DNA from: Proteobacteria bacterium UBA7415
GTDB taxonomy: Bacteria; Pseudomonadota; Gammaproteobacteria; Arenicellales; Arenicellaceae
Assembly (NCBI GenBank): GCA_002470515.1
Contig: DKML01000016.1
Span: forward strand, 1 to 64,000
DNA length: 64,000 bases
Reading direction: 5' to 3'
Shown here: in pieces, positions 42,601 to 52,718 of the stretch
How positions within the stretch are numbered: the first letter of the stretch is position 1
Layout of the letters: every line of letters begins with the position of its first letter
Notes under the pieces: model-generated
The model's database searches: none
Seen by the model: only the letters and a program-made list of their open reading frames with translations
Told to the model about the DNA's origin: nothing
Translations under genes and position numbers: made by a program

Positions 42601-44445
42601 ATGAACTACAGTACTTTCAATACAAAGCTCAATACTGGCTTTAAACTCAATAAAACCGCGCTTATCGCAGCTTTCCTGGCGGCTTCCGCCAGTCTTATCT
42701 CATCCCCTGTCTTCGCCGCTGACGAAATCATTGTTACGGCAAAAGGCGGTCAAACGCTGGAGGACGTACTGGTTACGTCGCACGTTCTTACCCGTGAAGA
42801 TATTGAACTCTCTCAAGCACAAGACATCACGCAACTCTTAGACTCTATTTCTGGACTAAGCGTACGTGATTCTGGTGGTCGCGGATCGGTAACCAGTCTT
42901 TTCGTTCGCGGTACATCTAACTCGCAAGTAATCGTTTTGATCGATGGCGTGCGAGTAGGTAGTGCCACCCTAGGATCAGCCGCGCTCAATAGCTATCCGA
43001 TCGAAGCAATCGAGCGAATTGAAGTGGTTAAAGGCCCCTTGTCTGGCATTTATGGTGCAGACGCGGTCGGCGGCGTTATTCAACTCTTCACTAAAAAAGG
43101 TGGCGAAGGCCGTGGCTCTGTGCGCGTAACAGCAGGTAACGATTCGTTGCTTGAGTACGGCATTTCATTGCATCAAGAGGGCGAGACCTTTTCGTTTCAT
43201 ATAAGCGCTGACGCTGAAGAAACCGACGGCATCGACCGCACCAGTATTTTAACGGGTGGCAATGACGACATCGACGGATTCGAAGAAACCGCCTACAGCT
43301 TAGGCGGTCGTTGGAACGTGAGCGACAGCACGCAAGTCAACCTGTCTGTTTTGTACAGTGATAACACCGCCTCTTTTGACAATACATTTGGCAATGATGT
43401 TGGCGACTCAAGTACAACTAAGACTATGAGCACGGCACTACAAGTTAAAAGCGCGTTGTCTGATTCACTTACGTGGACAACCGTAGCCGGTATCAACGAA
43501 GACGAAACCGATACCTTCAGCTCGTTCCCTTCGTTCTTTAAGACAGAGCGAGACAGCTTAGGTACCGAGCTGGCGCTCTCAATAAACGAGAACAACAGCT
43601 TAACGATTGGAGCCGATTACTACGATGAAAACATTGTTTCGACTACCAATTTCCCGATTGACCAACGTGATAACACAGGACTGTTTGCCCTGCTTCAATC
43701 AGATCTAGGCGCATTTAGCGTGCTCGGATCAGTGCGCTATGACGACAACTCTGCGTACGGTAGCGATACAAATACTAGTTTTGCGCTCAATTACGATTTT
43801 GATGAAGACGTTCGCCTAGTTCTAAGCTACGGCACTGCGTTTGTAGCACCGTCGTTTAACTTTCTATATTTCCCGTTTTTCGGCAACGCTGACTTATTAC
43901 CAGAAGAGTCAGAGTCAACAGAGATTAGTTTACTGGGCAATTCGGGCGGTGTTGACTGGCGCGTATCATTTTATGACACCCAGGTCGAAAATCTTTTTAG
44001 CTTCGACCCGGCAACATTTCTTGCCGCAAATATAGGTCGTGCGGAATTACGAGGCATGGAAATTGAAACAACAATGTTATTGGGCGAATGGCAAGTTGGC
44101 GCAAGCATAGATTTGCTTGAAGCAACCAATAGAGACACTGGAGTGAAGCTAGACGACCGCGCAGAGCACACAGTCAAACTAAGCGCTGCTCGAGACTTTG
44201 AGAAGCTAAACGTTCGACTGGATGTTAAAGGCGAAAGTAATCGCTTTGACTTAGGTGGCCAAGAACTCAACGGGTTTGTTCTGTTTGATTTGAGTGCTCG
44301 ATATAAAGTAAACGAGCGTATTAGCCTGATGGCCAACATGGACAATATCTTTGACCGAGACTATACCGTAGAACTAATCGGCTTTGGCGAACGATACCTA
44401 ACCCAAGGCAGACAAACCAAAATAAGCCTTCGTTATGCTTTCTAA
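42601..44445 (+). CDS. btuB: TonB-dependent vitamin B12 receptor
   Basis: Outer-membrane cobalamin transporter. The ATG at 42601 has AAGGTGA 7 nt upstream and is chosen over a TTG at 42562. 614 aa, close to E. coli BtuB. Signal peptide with AALIAAFLAASASLISSP ends at FAA; a TonB box-like EIIVTA follows. The plug domain has LLDSISGLSVRD, LFVRGTSNSQVIVLIDGVRVG and PLSGIYGADAVGGVIQLFTK. The barrel ends in the aromatic-terminal LRYAF. The upstream cobalamin riboswitch supports the substrate. Confidence 0.93.
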   Translation: MNYSTFNTKLNTGFKLNKTALIAAFLAASASLISSPVFAADEIIVTAKGGQTLEDVLVTSHVLTREDIELSQAQDITQLLDSISGLSVRDSGGRGSVTSLFVRGTSNSQVIVLIDGVRVGSATLGSAALNSYPIEAIERIEVVKGPLSGIYGADAVGGVIQLFTKKGGEGRGSVRVTAGNDSLLEYGISLHQEGETFSFHISADAEETDGIDRTSILTGGNDDIDGFEETAYSLGGRWNVSDSTQVNLSVLYSDNTASFDNTFGNDVGDSSTTKTMSTALQVKSALSDSLTWTTVAGINEDETDTFSSFPSFFKTERDSLGTELALSINENNSLTIGADYYDENIVSTTNFPIDQRDNTGLFALLQSDLGAFSVLGSVRYDDNSAYGSDTNTSFALNYDFDEDVRLVLSYGTAFVAPSFNFLYFPFFGNADLLPEESESTEISLLGNSGGVDWRVSFYDTQVENLFSFDPATFLAANIGRAELRGMEIETTMLLGEWQVGASIDLLEATNRDTGVKLDDRAEHTVKLSAARDFEKLNVRLDVKGESNRFDLGGQELNGFVLFDLSARYKVNERISLMANMDNIFDRDYTVELIGFGERYLTQGRQTKISLRYAF

Positions 44446-44630
44446 AGCCAAACCGGCTTAGTTGTCAGTTAGTATGACTTTATGAAACGCAGCACTATGT
44501 TTGAAACAGATGCGCTCAAACCTGATTCGTCAGGACTTACAACATCACTTCCTGCACGTTCGGGGAGTGGTTGCTTAGTCCTGCGGATCTGTGTGACTTT
44601 GATTGAGCGAAGGTTGATGCGGTTCACACC

Positions 44631-45638
44631 ATGCTAACGCGCACCGTCATTCTGCTCAGTCTTCCGTTGACGTTTATTGCGGCTATTGCGTTCGGCTCAG
44701 TCTCTCTTGATCTCAGCCAAGACTGGGGTAGTTTTTTTAGTGACGATGTCTCGCGTAGCGAACTAGTGCTTCAGCAGATTCGCTTACCTCGCGCGGTTCT
44801 CGCGGCATTGGTTGGCGCGATGCTCGCAATGTGTGGAGCCGCAACTCAAGGTCTCTTTAGAAACCCGCTCGCCGACCCATCATTAATTGGCGTAACCGCG
44901 GGTGCGTCAGCGGGTGCGGCCATGATGATCTTTTTCGTCGGGCAAGCACAATGGCTGCAAGGTGCTACTGGCATAACGCTCGTTTCTATCGGCGCTTTTG
45001 TCGGTGGTGCTATTACAGTGGCGGTGGTCTACCGCCTCGCCACGTCTATCAATGGAACATCGGTGTCGACCATGCTACTCGCTGGAATCGCGATAACAGC
45101 GATTGCGGGTGGCCTTACCAATCTCGTAGAGTTTTTTGCCAATAGCGAAATGTTGCGCCGCATTAGCCTTTGGCGGATGGGCGGTTTGGAAGGCGCGAAT
45201 TTTGAGCGTGTGATGTTCGCCGCAGGCGCAGCTGTTATTGTTTTAACCAGCCTACCGCGCTTTAGTACAGCTCTTAACGCGCTATTGTTAGGCGAGTCAG
45301 AGGCTCGTCATTTAGGCATATCCGTACAATCGACAAAGATAACGATCATCATGATCGTTGCTTTAGGCGTTGGCGCATCCGTGGCGCTGGCGGGAACCAT
45401 TGCTTTTGTAGGTCTAATCGTCCCTCACATTGTACGCATTCTGGTAGGTCCGGATCATCGGCTTTTGTTGCCGTTGTCGGCGATTGGTGGGGCATCACTA
45501 TTGCTAATGGCCGATACCGTTGCTCGCACAATTGTTGCGCCTGTTGAACTACCCGTGGGACTTGTTACCGCTTTTCTTGGCGCGCCTTTCTTTATCTCTC
45601 TTTTACGAAATCGTCATCGTTTTATTGGAGCCGGCTAA
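44631..45638 (+). CDS. btuC: FecCD-type ABC permease for cobalamin
   Basis: Inner-membrane permease, 335 aa, about ten helices. QIRLPRAVLAALVGAMLAMCGAATQGLFRNPLADPSLIG and the coupling region PHIVRILVGPDHRLLLP are FecCD hallmarks. Sequence style is also close to heme permeases (HmuU), so the B12 role rests on context: the btuB gene and riboswitch upstream, a BtuF-like protein downstream. Confidence 0.85.
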   Translation: MLTRTVILLSLPLTFIAAIAFGSVSLDLSQDWGSFFSDDVSRSELVLQQIRLPRAVLAALVGAMLAMCGAATQGLFRNPLADPSLIGVTAGASAGAAMMIFFVGQAQWLQGATGITLVSIGAFVGGAITVAVVYRLATSINGTSVSTMLLAGIAITAIAGGLTNLVEFFANSEMLRRISLWRMGGLEGANFERVMFAAGAAVIVLTSLPRFSTALNALLLGESEARHLGISVQSTKITIIMIVALGVGASVALAGTIAFVGLIVPHIVRILVGPDHRLLLPLSAIGGASLLLMADTVARTIVAPVELPVGLVTAFLGAPFFISLLRNRHRFIGAG

Positions 45639-45650
45639 AGGTATGCGTCT

Positions 45651-46529
45651 ATGAGCGAGATAAATAGTAACTTTGTAACTGACGACTCTAGCGACAGCGT
45701 TGAGAATAAGCGCCCCGTGGTTGTTAACGCTACTCAACTATCGATTAGCGTGCCTAAAGCCAAACAAGGATCAAATCAGCTGATAGTAGACTCGGCGAGC
45801 TTTGAAATTCGTGCCGGTGAGATCCTTGCGATCATCGGCCCTAACGGTGCAGGCAAATCTACCCTGCTGAATTGTATTGCAGGTGGCACCGAGTATACCG
45901 GTGAATTGCGCTTCGATGGTTTTGCAACTGTACCCAAGCTACGGGCGCGCCAAATAGCCACTCTGCCACAGAACAGCTTGCTGAACTTTCCTTATCGCGT
46001 TGAAGAAGTCGTAATGCTGTCGCGTATCCCACACAAGTCGGGCCACACAGTTGACCAAAAGATTATTAGTGAAGCGTTGGAGTTAATGGACATTGCTTAC
46101 CTCGCCAAACGTTTGTACACCGACCTATCTGGCGGCGAAAAACAACGCGTACAATTGGCTCGTATACTGGCTCAGATCTGGAGGACTGAAGACATACCCG
46201 CACAACCAGAATCGCAACCTGAGTCACAACGACTTCTCTTATTAGACGAGCCAACTGCGGCGCTTGATTTAGGCCATCAAGCTGATCTAATGCGCGCAGT
46301 AAAAGCATTTAGCCAATCAGGCGTTGCCGTTGTAATGGTAGTGCACGACATCAACCTAGCTGCTCGCTATGCAGACCGCGTATTAGCGTTACAGTGCAGT
46401 CAAGTTATGGCATTCGGAAGTGTAGAAGCCGTCATCACCAAAGCTAATATGGAAGTACTCTTTTCGACTAAAGTAGAAGTAGTGGCTGAACCAATTTCAG
46501 GCACGCCATACGTTATGCACCTTAGTTAG
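45651..46529 (+). CDS. btuD: ABC transporter ATP-binding protein, cobalamin uptake
   Basis: Energises the permease. 292 aa. Walker A IGPNGAGKSTLLN, signature LSGGEKQRVQLARILAQ, Walker B LLLLDEPTAALD, and H-loop VVHDINLAAR are complete. A 15-20 residue insert (EDIPAQPESQPESQ) between signature and Walker B and the overall form resemble HmuV heme ATPases. In this operon cobalamin is the more likely cargo. It starts 12 nt after btuC. Confidence 0.85.
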   Translation: MSEINSNFVTDDSSDSVENKRPVVVNATQLSISVPKAKQGSNQLIVDSASFEIRAGEILAIIGPNGAGKSTLLNCIAGGTEYTGELRFDGFATVPKLRARQIATLPQNSLLNFPYRVEEVVMLSRIPHKSGHTVDQKIISEALELMDIAYLAKRLYTDLSGGEKQRVQLARILAQIWRTEDIPAQPESQPESQRLLLLDEPTAALDLGHQADLMRAVKAFSQSGVAVVMVVHDINLAARYADRVLALQCSQVMAFGSVEAVITKANMEVLFSTKVEVVAEPISGTPYVMHLS

Positions 46530-46578
46530 AACCTCAAAGAGTGTATCAACGCCAACCTGTGAGTTCGACGCCATCGAT

Positions 46579-47532
46579 ATGAAATCAAGCAACCACATTA
46601 CCGCAATACGAATCATCACGGCTCTACTCATTGGAATGATCATTGTAGCTTGTCAGCCTGTTACAGAGGATTCAAACTCAGTCTTGGGCCGATTAGCAAC
46701 AAGTGAAAATATCATTAGCGTTACCGACTTTACGGGCGCAGAACTTGTATTTTCAGAGCCCGTTGAAAGCATTGTTGCACTGTCACCCCACATTGTGGAA
46801 AACATCTATGCAGTGGGCGCTTCTGATCGACTATCGGGAGTTGTTGAATACAGCAACTTTCCACCCCAAGCAACAGAGTTGCCGATTGTTGCAAGCTTCG
46901 AGAAAACCAATATCGAGCGCATTGTAGAACTCAACCCAGATCTAATCATGGCTTGGGAGTCCGGCAATTCACACAGCGCCATTAATCGCCTGAAAGAACT
47001 GGGTTTTAAGGTGTACATGGACCGACCAGACTCTCTAGGCGACGTGGCGAAGAGTATTCGCGATATAGGCGCGCTCACGGGTTTGAGTGATAACGCCGAC
47101 GCAGTGGCAAGCAACTATGAATCCGCTCTTGAACAGTTTTCGAAGGCAAACCAAGACAAAGCGCAAGTCAGCGTGTTCTACCAAGTTTGGAATTCGCCAT
47201 TACAAACCATCAGCGGCAATCACATTATCAGCGCTTCGATTGAGCTTTGTGGCGGCACTAATATCTACGCAGACGAATTCTCGGTGGCGCCCATCATTAA
47301 TATTGAGTCGGTGCTGGAACGCGACCCACAGGTAATCATCGCAAGTGGCATGGGGGATGATCGCCCTCAATGGCTAGATGATTGGGCTAGATGGCCTAAC
47401 TTGCGCGCGGTACAAGGCAATAATTTATTCGCTGTTAATCCAGACTATATTCAACGACACACCACTCGCTTACTGCTCGGCATAGAAGCAATCTGTCAGC
47501 GTTTGGATGAAGTCAGGAAAAAAAACGACTAA
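46579..47532 (+). CDS. btuF: cobalamin-binding periplasmic lipoprotein
   Basis: Substrate-binding protein, 317 aa. The lipobox IIVAC gives Cys25, so it is probably membrane-tethered and not free in the periplasm. A class III binding fold with ESIVALSPHIVENIYAVG, GVVEYSNFPPQA and ASFEKTNIERIVELNPDLIMAW matches BtuF. Last gene of the B12 locus, convergent with comM. Confidence 0.88.
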   Translation: MKSSNHITAIRIITALLIGMIIVACQPVTEDSNSVLGRLATSENIISVTDFTGAELVFSEPVESIVALSPHIVENIYAVGASDRLSGVVEYSNFPPQATELPIVASFEKTNIERIVELNPDLIMAWESGNSHSAINRLKELGFKVYMDRPDSLGDVAKSIRDIGALTGLSDNADAVASNYESALEQFSKANQDKAQVSVFYQVWNSPLQTISGNHIISASIELCGGTNIYADEFSVAPIINIESVLERDPQVIIASGMGDDRPQWLDDWARWPNLRAVQGNNLFAVNPDYIQRHTTRLLLGIEAICQRLDEVRKKND

Positions 47533-47557
47533 TTATTCGAAGCTTGGTATTCGCTCG

Positions 47558-49147
47558 CTAGATTGAACGATAGCTCAGTGCCTCAGCTAACTGGGGTCGC
47601 TCAACGCCTTCGCTTGAATCTAGGTCCGCAATCGTTCGAGCAATCTTTTTGACTCTGTAAAAACCCCTAGCCGATAAACCCAGTTTTTCGCAGGCTTTGA
47701 GCAAGAACGCAATATCCAATGGCTTCAATCTCAATAGCGGATCAACTGACTGCGCACTAAGCTCGCTGTTTAGACATCCTTGCCGGCTCAGCTGCACGTT
47801 GCGTGCTGCAATGACACGTGCTCTAACGTGAACCGACGATTCGCTTGGGGGACTGTCTTTTTGCAGTTCAGCCAATTTGACGGCGCTTAGCTTTAAATGC
47901 AGATCGATACGATCCATTAAGGGGCCCGATAACTTACCTTGATACGCCTGCAGGCTAGCCGCACTGCATTGGCAGCGATTGGTATCGTCGCCGTAATACC
48001 CGCATTTGCAAGGGTTGCAGGCCGCTAACAATTGGCACGCTGCGGGAAACCTCACACTTTGGTTTGCCCGAGCAATATTGATGTAGCCACTTTCTAAAGG
48101 CTCTCTTAACTGCTCTAAGGCATGCCGAGTGAATTCTGTGATCTCGTCAAGAAACAACACACCGCCATGAGCCTGAGAAACTTCACCTGGCTTAGGTATG
48201 CTTCCACCACCGATTAACGCGACCGATGAGCAAGAATGATGAGGGGATCGAAACGGGCGACGCGCCCAATCCGAAATCTGGAAGTCTCCGTCGGCGATAG
48301 ATCGTACAGTAGCCGACGCAAGGGCTTCTTCGATCTCAAACGGCGGCAATATACTGGGCAATCGTTGCGCCAACATGCTTTTACCAGCGCCGGGAGGCCC
48401 CATCATCAGCATGTTGTGTTTACACGCTGCCGCTATCTCCAAAGCGCGCTTGGCATGAGGCTGGCCCTTAACATCGGCTAGATCTTCATAGGCGTATATT
48501 GGTTCATTATCTAGACGAACTGGCAATACACGGTTCAACTTAGCGATGCCCATTAGGTGTTTGCAGACCTGCAGTAACGAATAAGCGCCATAGCAAGTAG
48601 CATCCGCCACCAAGCCCGCTTCGGCAGCATTTTGTAAGGGAACAATAATCTCTCTCTTGGACTGGTTTGCTGCCCAAACGCACGGCAACGCGCCTCTTAC
48701 TCGGCGTAACTCTCCGTTTAAGGCGAGTTCGCCAATTAACTCCACGTTTTCAAGCGTGGGAATGGCCACCTGTGATGACGCAATCAAAACCCCAACAGCG
48801 ATAGGTAAATCAAACTGCGATCCCGACTTTGGTAAATCAGCTGGCGACAGATTTACAGTGATTCGCCGCGCGGGAAAATCAAACCCTGCATTGACTAATG
48901 CCGCACGCACGCGCTCTTTACTCTCTTTGATTGCGGTCTCAGGAAGCCCAACAATATTGAAACAAGGAAGCCCGTTGGCCAGATGAACCTCGACAGCAAC
49001 GGCGGCTGCATCAACGCCTATCAGCGTTCGTGTATAAACAGTAGCTAGGTCATCGCCATTGCTCGCTGGGCTAATATGCTGAGGCATCGCTAGGGTGTTG
49101 GCATCCTGCGCAAAAGCGTCGGCGCCATCATTGTGGTTCTGGGTCAT
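47558..49147 (-). CDS. comM: YifB family Mg chelatase-like AAA ATPase (ComM)
   Basis: Hexameric helicase that drives branch migration in natural transformation of gammaproteobacteria. 529 aa. N-terminal Lon-like/ChlI domain (VEVHLANGLPCFNIVGLPE), Walker A MGPPGAGKSMLAQRLPS, Walker B GVLFLDEITEF, and a Cys-rich ACNPCKCGYYGD segment. It lies in the region shared with amtB-glnK and ubiK, a common synteny. Confidence 0.95.
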   Translation of the reverse strand: MTQNHNDGADAFAQDANTLAMPQHISPASNGDDLATVYTRTLIGVDAAAVAVEVHLANGLPCFNIVGLPETAIKESKERVRAALVNAGFDFPARRITVNLSPADLPKSGSQFDLPIAVGVLIASSQVAIPTLENVELIGELALNGELRRVRGALPCVWAANQSKREIIVPLQNAAEAGLVADATCYGAYSLLQVCKHLMGIAKLNRVLPVRLDNEPIYAYEDLADVKGQPHAKRALEIAAACKHNMLMMGPPGAGKSMLAQRLPSILPPFEIEEALASATVRSIADGDFQISDWARRPFRSPHHSCSSVALIGGGSIPKPGEVSQAHGGVLFLDEITEFTRHALEQLREPLESGYINIARANQSVRFPAACQLLAACNPCKCGYYGDDTNRCQCSAASLQAYQGKLSGPLMDRIDLHLKLSAVKLAELQKDSPPSESSVHVRARVIAARNVQLSRQGCLNSELSAQSVDPLLRLKPLDIAFLLKACEKLGLSARGFYRVKKIARTIADLDSSEGVERPQLAEALSYRSI

Positions 49148-49363
49148 AGATCATCCTTGATCGTTGAGGGTATTGGGGTCTTAGGGTTTTAGTACTTTGG
49201 TGTGCTAATAATTAGGAGGATTAACACCTTTAATTTTGTATGAATGTTAGCGCAGCGTAAAAGGTGTCCCTAGGAACACAAGTTTGATTCTATTGGTACC
49301 TCAGCGCATTCCTTGCGCACCGGAAACCAAACCAATCTAATAGAGAGAACTTCAGCAAATCGC

Positions 49364-50332
49364 TTATCCTGCTTTTGCTGCTGCTTCTTCCTCGGCCTTG
49401 ATTTCGTTCGCAACATCTCGGATCACGTTTCTAAACCAACGGTGTGCGATGTTGTGATGCAGCAATGGACTCCATACCATGTGTAGCTCGATACTCGGTA
49501 TTGCAAAGGGTGCTGGTAATATTGCTAGGTCTTCAAAATGTTTTACTAAATGAGTAGAACGCGTTGCTACCGTCGCGATAAGGTCTTGCTGTTGTGTGAG
49601 CTGAATCGCAGAGATGTAGTGACGCGTAAACACGGCAATCTTACGCTTAGCGCCCAACTCATCTAGAGCTATGTCTACCCAGCCTAACTTCTGAATGTCA
49701 TCAGGATTTACGCCTGTTGCAACACCCATGCCGGTCTTGTTAACCCACACGTGGTTTGCTTTAAGATATTTATCAAAATCAAAATCTTTGCGCAAAGGGT
49801 TGTCGTTACGCATTACGCATGAAAAGTCGTCTTTCCATAACACCGACAAATGCAATGACTGAGGTAGGGAGTCGAAACGGTTCATAACAAGATCGACATT
49901 GCCTAACTCAATGTCCTGAAACGTAACATCGCTTGGCGTAAGAATATCTAAAGAAGTATCAGGCGCTTCTTCAATCATGCGTGTTCGAACGCGCGGTAAA
50001 AGAGTTGTTTCCGCATAGTCGCTCGCCATTACTCTAAACAAACGCTTACTGCTGCTGGGGTCGAATTCGATAGTTGGTTGAACAAACAATTCGATTTGCG
50101 CCAATACATTTTGTACTTGAGGCTGCAATTCTTTTGCTTTATCGGTAGGCATCATACCCTTACTGGTGCGCACCAATAGTGGGTCGTTAAAGACCTTCCT
50201 TAAACGACGTAAACCGTTGCTCATGGCCGGCTGACTAAGGCCTAGGTGTTCCGCGGCTTTGGTAACGTTGCCTTCGCGAAGTAATACGCTAAAGTAAACG
50301 AGTAGATTTAGATCTATGTTTGAGAGATTCAT
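49364..50332 (-). CDS. LysR-family transcriptional regulator
   Basis: 322 aa. N-terminal winged HTH (NLLVYFSVLLREGNVTKAAEHLGLSQPAMSNGLRRLRKVF) and a C-terminal effector domain from about residue 90. The LSQPAMSNGL and SKGMMPTDKA features place it with the NodD/LeuO-type LTTRs. Target and ligand unknown; no divergent partner gene is present, since amtB is on the same strand. Confidence 0.92.
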   Translation of the reverse strand: MNLSNIDLNLLVYFSVLLREGNVTKAAEHLGLSQPAMSNGLRRLRKVFNDPLLVRTSKGMMPTDKAKELQPQVQNVLAQIELFVQPTIEFDPSSSKRLFRVMASDYAETTLLPRVRTRMIEEAPDTSLDILTPSDVTFQDIELGNVDLVMNRFDSLPQSLHLSVLWKDDFSCVMRNDNPLRKDFDFDKYLKANHVWVNKTGMGVATGVNPDDIQKLGWVDIALDELGAKRKIAVFTRHYISAIQLTQQQDLIATVATRSTHLVKHFEDLAILPAPFAIPSIELHMVWSPLLHHNIAHRWFRNVIRDVANEIKAEEEAAAKAG

Positions 50333-50514
50333 GCAAAATTCGTTTGGTGAATGATCTTAGGTGAATCATAACTGAAATCTATTATGGATCAAACCTTCAA
50401 TGCACCACGGCTTGTTTGGCCACATAATTGCGTGACCAATTCATTGTGCACAAGCCGCCTAACACCCACAACACTGAAATTATTGGCACCCAGCCCCAAA
50501 CCTTCTTCTAACCA

Positions 50515-50545
50515 CAAAAAAAGGACGGCCCCAAAGGGACCGCCC
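50515..50545 (-). terminator. terminator after glnK-amtB
   Basis: Minus-strand GGGCGGTCCC / GGGGCCGTCC stem with two G-U pairs, followed by seven T. Confidence 0.85.
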
Positions 50546-50577
50546 TATCAAATTACCTACTATCCAGGAGGAGGATT

Positions 50578-51858
50578 TTAGTTGGTAAATTCAGGGTACG
50601 CTTCCATGCCGCATTCAGACATGTCTACGCCATCCGCTTCTTCTTCCTCAGAAACTCTGATTCCCATAATCTTTTTGATGATGAACCACGTTACGAAACT
50701 CGCAACAAAAACCCATCCAAAAATTGTTGCTGCCCCGATCAATTGACCAGAGAAACTTGAAGCATCGTTAGTCAACGGAACAAGCAAGAGGCCCAAAAGA
50801 CCTACTGTTCCGTGGACTGAGATCGCACCAACTGGGTCATCAATTTTTAGCTTGTCTAACGCTAGGATCGAAACCACCACAAGCAGACCGCCTGCAGCAC
50901 CGAAAGCGGTAGCCAGTAATGGCGTAGGTGTAGAAGGCTCTGCAGTAATTGCAACTAAGCCTGCCAGTGCGCCATTTAAAGCCATGGTTAAATCGGCTTT
51001 GCCAAACAACAATCGAGCAAAAATTAGAGCCGCAATCAATCCACCCGCAGCGGCTGCGTTTGTGTTCATAAACACTACAGCAACAGAGTTAGCCGACTCA
51101 ACTGACGCCGTAGCCAATACCGAGCCACCATTAAAGCCATACCAACCTAACCAAAGGATAAATGTACCTAAAGTTGCGAGTGGTAGGTTTGCGCCTGGTA
51201 TAGCTCTTGCCTTACCGTCAGCACCAAACTTGCCTTTACGAGCACCCAGCAAGATAACGCCAGCTAGAGCGGCCGCTGCACCCGCCATATGAACAATACC
51301 TGAGCCAGCGAAGTCAGAGAAACCAAGGTCGCCAAGCGTGTACAGCCCAAATACTGGCATGCCGCCCCACGTCCATGATCCTTCTAGAGGATAAATTACG
51401 CCCGTCATTACAACTGCGAATACGAGGAATGCAAACAGCTTCATGCGTTCTGCTACGGCGCCTGAAACAATAGACATAGCCGTTGCAACAAACACAACTT
51501 GAAAGAAAAAGTCAGCCGAAGGTGCGTACGTTGCTGCTTCTTCAGCACCCGCAACGCCGTCGCCAGTGATGCCACTTAAGAACCAAGTGAATTCGCCGCC
51601 GCCGTACATAATGCTGTAACCGCACACCATGTACATAGTGCAAGCCACTGCGTACAAAGCAACGTTTTTAGTTAAGATTTCGGTTGTGTTCTTAGCTCGG
51701 ACTAGGCCTGCTTCGAGCATTGCGAAACCAGCGGCCATCCACATAACTAGGGCGCCACAAACCAAGAAGTAAAAAGTATCAAGCGCATACTGGAGTTCAG
51801 TAATGCTGCCAGCTGATTCTGCCAGTGAGCCTGACAGTGCTAGGATTTCGTTTTCCAT
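50578..51858 (-). CDS. amtB: ammonium transporter
   Basis: Inner-membrane NH3/NH4+ channel, 426 aa, 11-12 helices. The paired His of the pore are in SGIVHMAGAAAA and ISVHGTVGLLG. LGWYGFNGGSVLA and FMNTNAAAAGG are Amt hallmarks. It follows glnK by 70 nt under a sigma-54 promoter. Confidence 0.97.
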   Translation of the reverse strand: MENEILALSGSLAESAGSITELQYALDTFYFLVCGALVMWMAAGFAMLEAGLVRAKNTTEILTKNVALYAVACTMYMVCGYSIMYGGGEFTWFLSGITGDGVAGAEEAATYAPSADFFFQVVFVATAMSIVSGAVAERMKLFAFLVFAVVMTGVIYPLEGSWTWGGMPVFGLYTLGDLGFSDFAGSGIVHMAGAAAALAGVILLGARKGKFGADGKARAIPGANLPLATLGTFILWLGWYGFNGGSVLATASVESANSVAVVFMNTNAAAAGGLIAALIFARLLFGKADLTMALNGALAGLVAITAEPSTPTPLLATAFGAAGGLLVVVSILALDKLKIDDPVGAISVHGTVGLLGLLLVPLTNDASSFSGQLIGAATIFGWVFVASFVTWFIIKKIMGIRVSEEEEADGVDMSECGMEAYPEFTN

Positions 51859-51928
51859 GATGTTGTCTCTCTATATAAAGTTGTACTGTTTTTTGAGGGT
51901 TGGAGTTAACGCTTAACAAACAATGCGT

Positions 51929-52288
<360 letters not shown>

Positions 52289-52386
52289 TTAATAAGTAAG
52301 TTAAGTAACGAAACCTGAGAAGAATTGCGATCTAGCACGCCGATCAGGACTTCGCGAGCAGAAACGTCTGCTACTGACTTGAGTAA

Positions 52387-52402
52387 AGCAAATAACGTGC
52401 CA
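52387..52402 (-). promoter_or_regulatory. sigma-54 promoter of glnK-amtB
   Basis: On the minus strand TGGCACG-TTAT-TTGCT matches the -24/-12 consensus exactly in spacing and in the GG and GC pairs. About 120 nt upstream of glnK. Confidence 0.85.
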
Positions 52403-52522
52403 ACTTTATAAAACACCTAAATATGTTTTGCTATCCACCCCACCTAACGCGTATCCACGCATGGATACACCCGTTTCAAAGCAAAAACAAAGTCAACCTT
52501 GCTAGTTGCGCCCGCCCGCAGT

Positions 52523-52556
52523 GCATCCTGAGAGTGCAAGCGCACCAATACTGTGC
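52523..52556. promoter_or_regulatory. tandem NtrC-like binding sites
   Basis: GCAC-N7-GTGC at 52542-52556 matches the NtrC dyad. A weaker GCAT-N7-GTGC lies at 52523-52537, 19 nt away centre to centre. They lie between the two divergent sigma-54 promoters, at enhancer distance from both. Confidence 0.7.
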
Positions 52557-52642
52557 AGATGCGCACTGCGGATTAGTCAATCGATATAAGGATTTGACTC
52601 AGGAGATAAGTGGGCCATGGTTTTATTCGAAAACTTGAAAGT

Positions 52643-52658
52643 TGGCACGCTACTTGCT
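52643..52658 (+). promoter_or_regulatory. sigma-54 promoter of torF
   Basis: TGGCACG-CTAC-TTGCT, full -24/-12 match, about 60 nt before the torF start. Confidence 0.88.
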
Positions 52659-52718
52659 TAGACCCAAGTGTCTACAGACAAACTTCAACTTAAAATAACG
52701 ACTATTAGAGAGGTCATT

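Noticed and set aside
50852..51292. 146-codon open frame opposite amtB
   Set aside because: Antisense shadow of a strongly conserved gene, without start context or family features.
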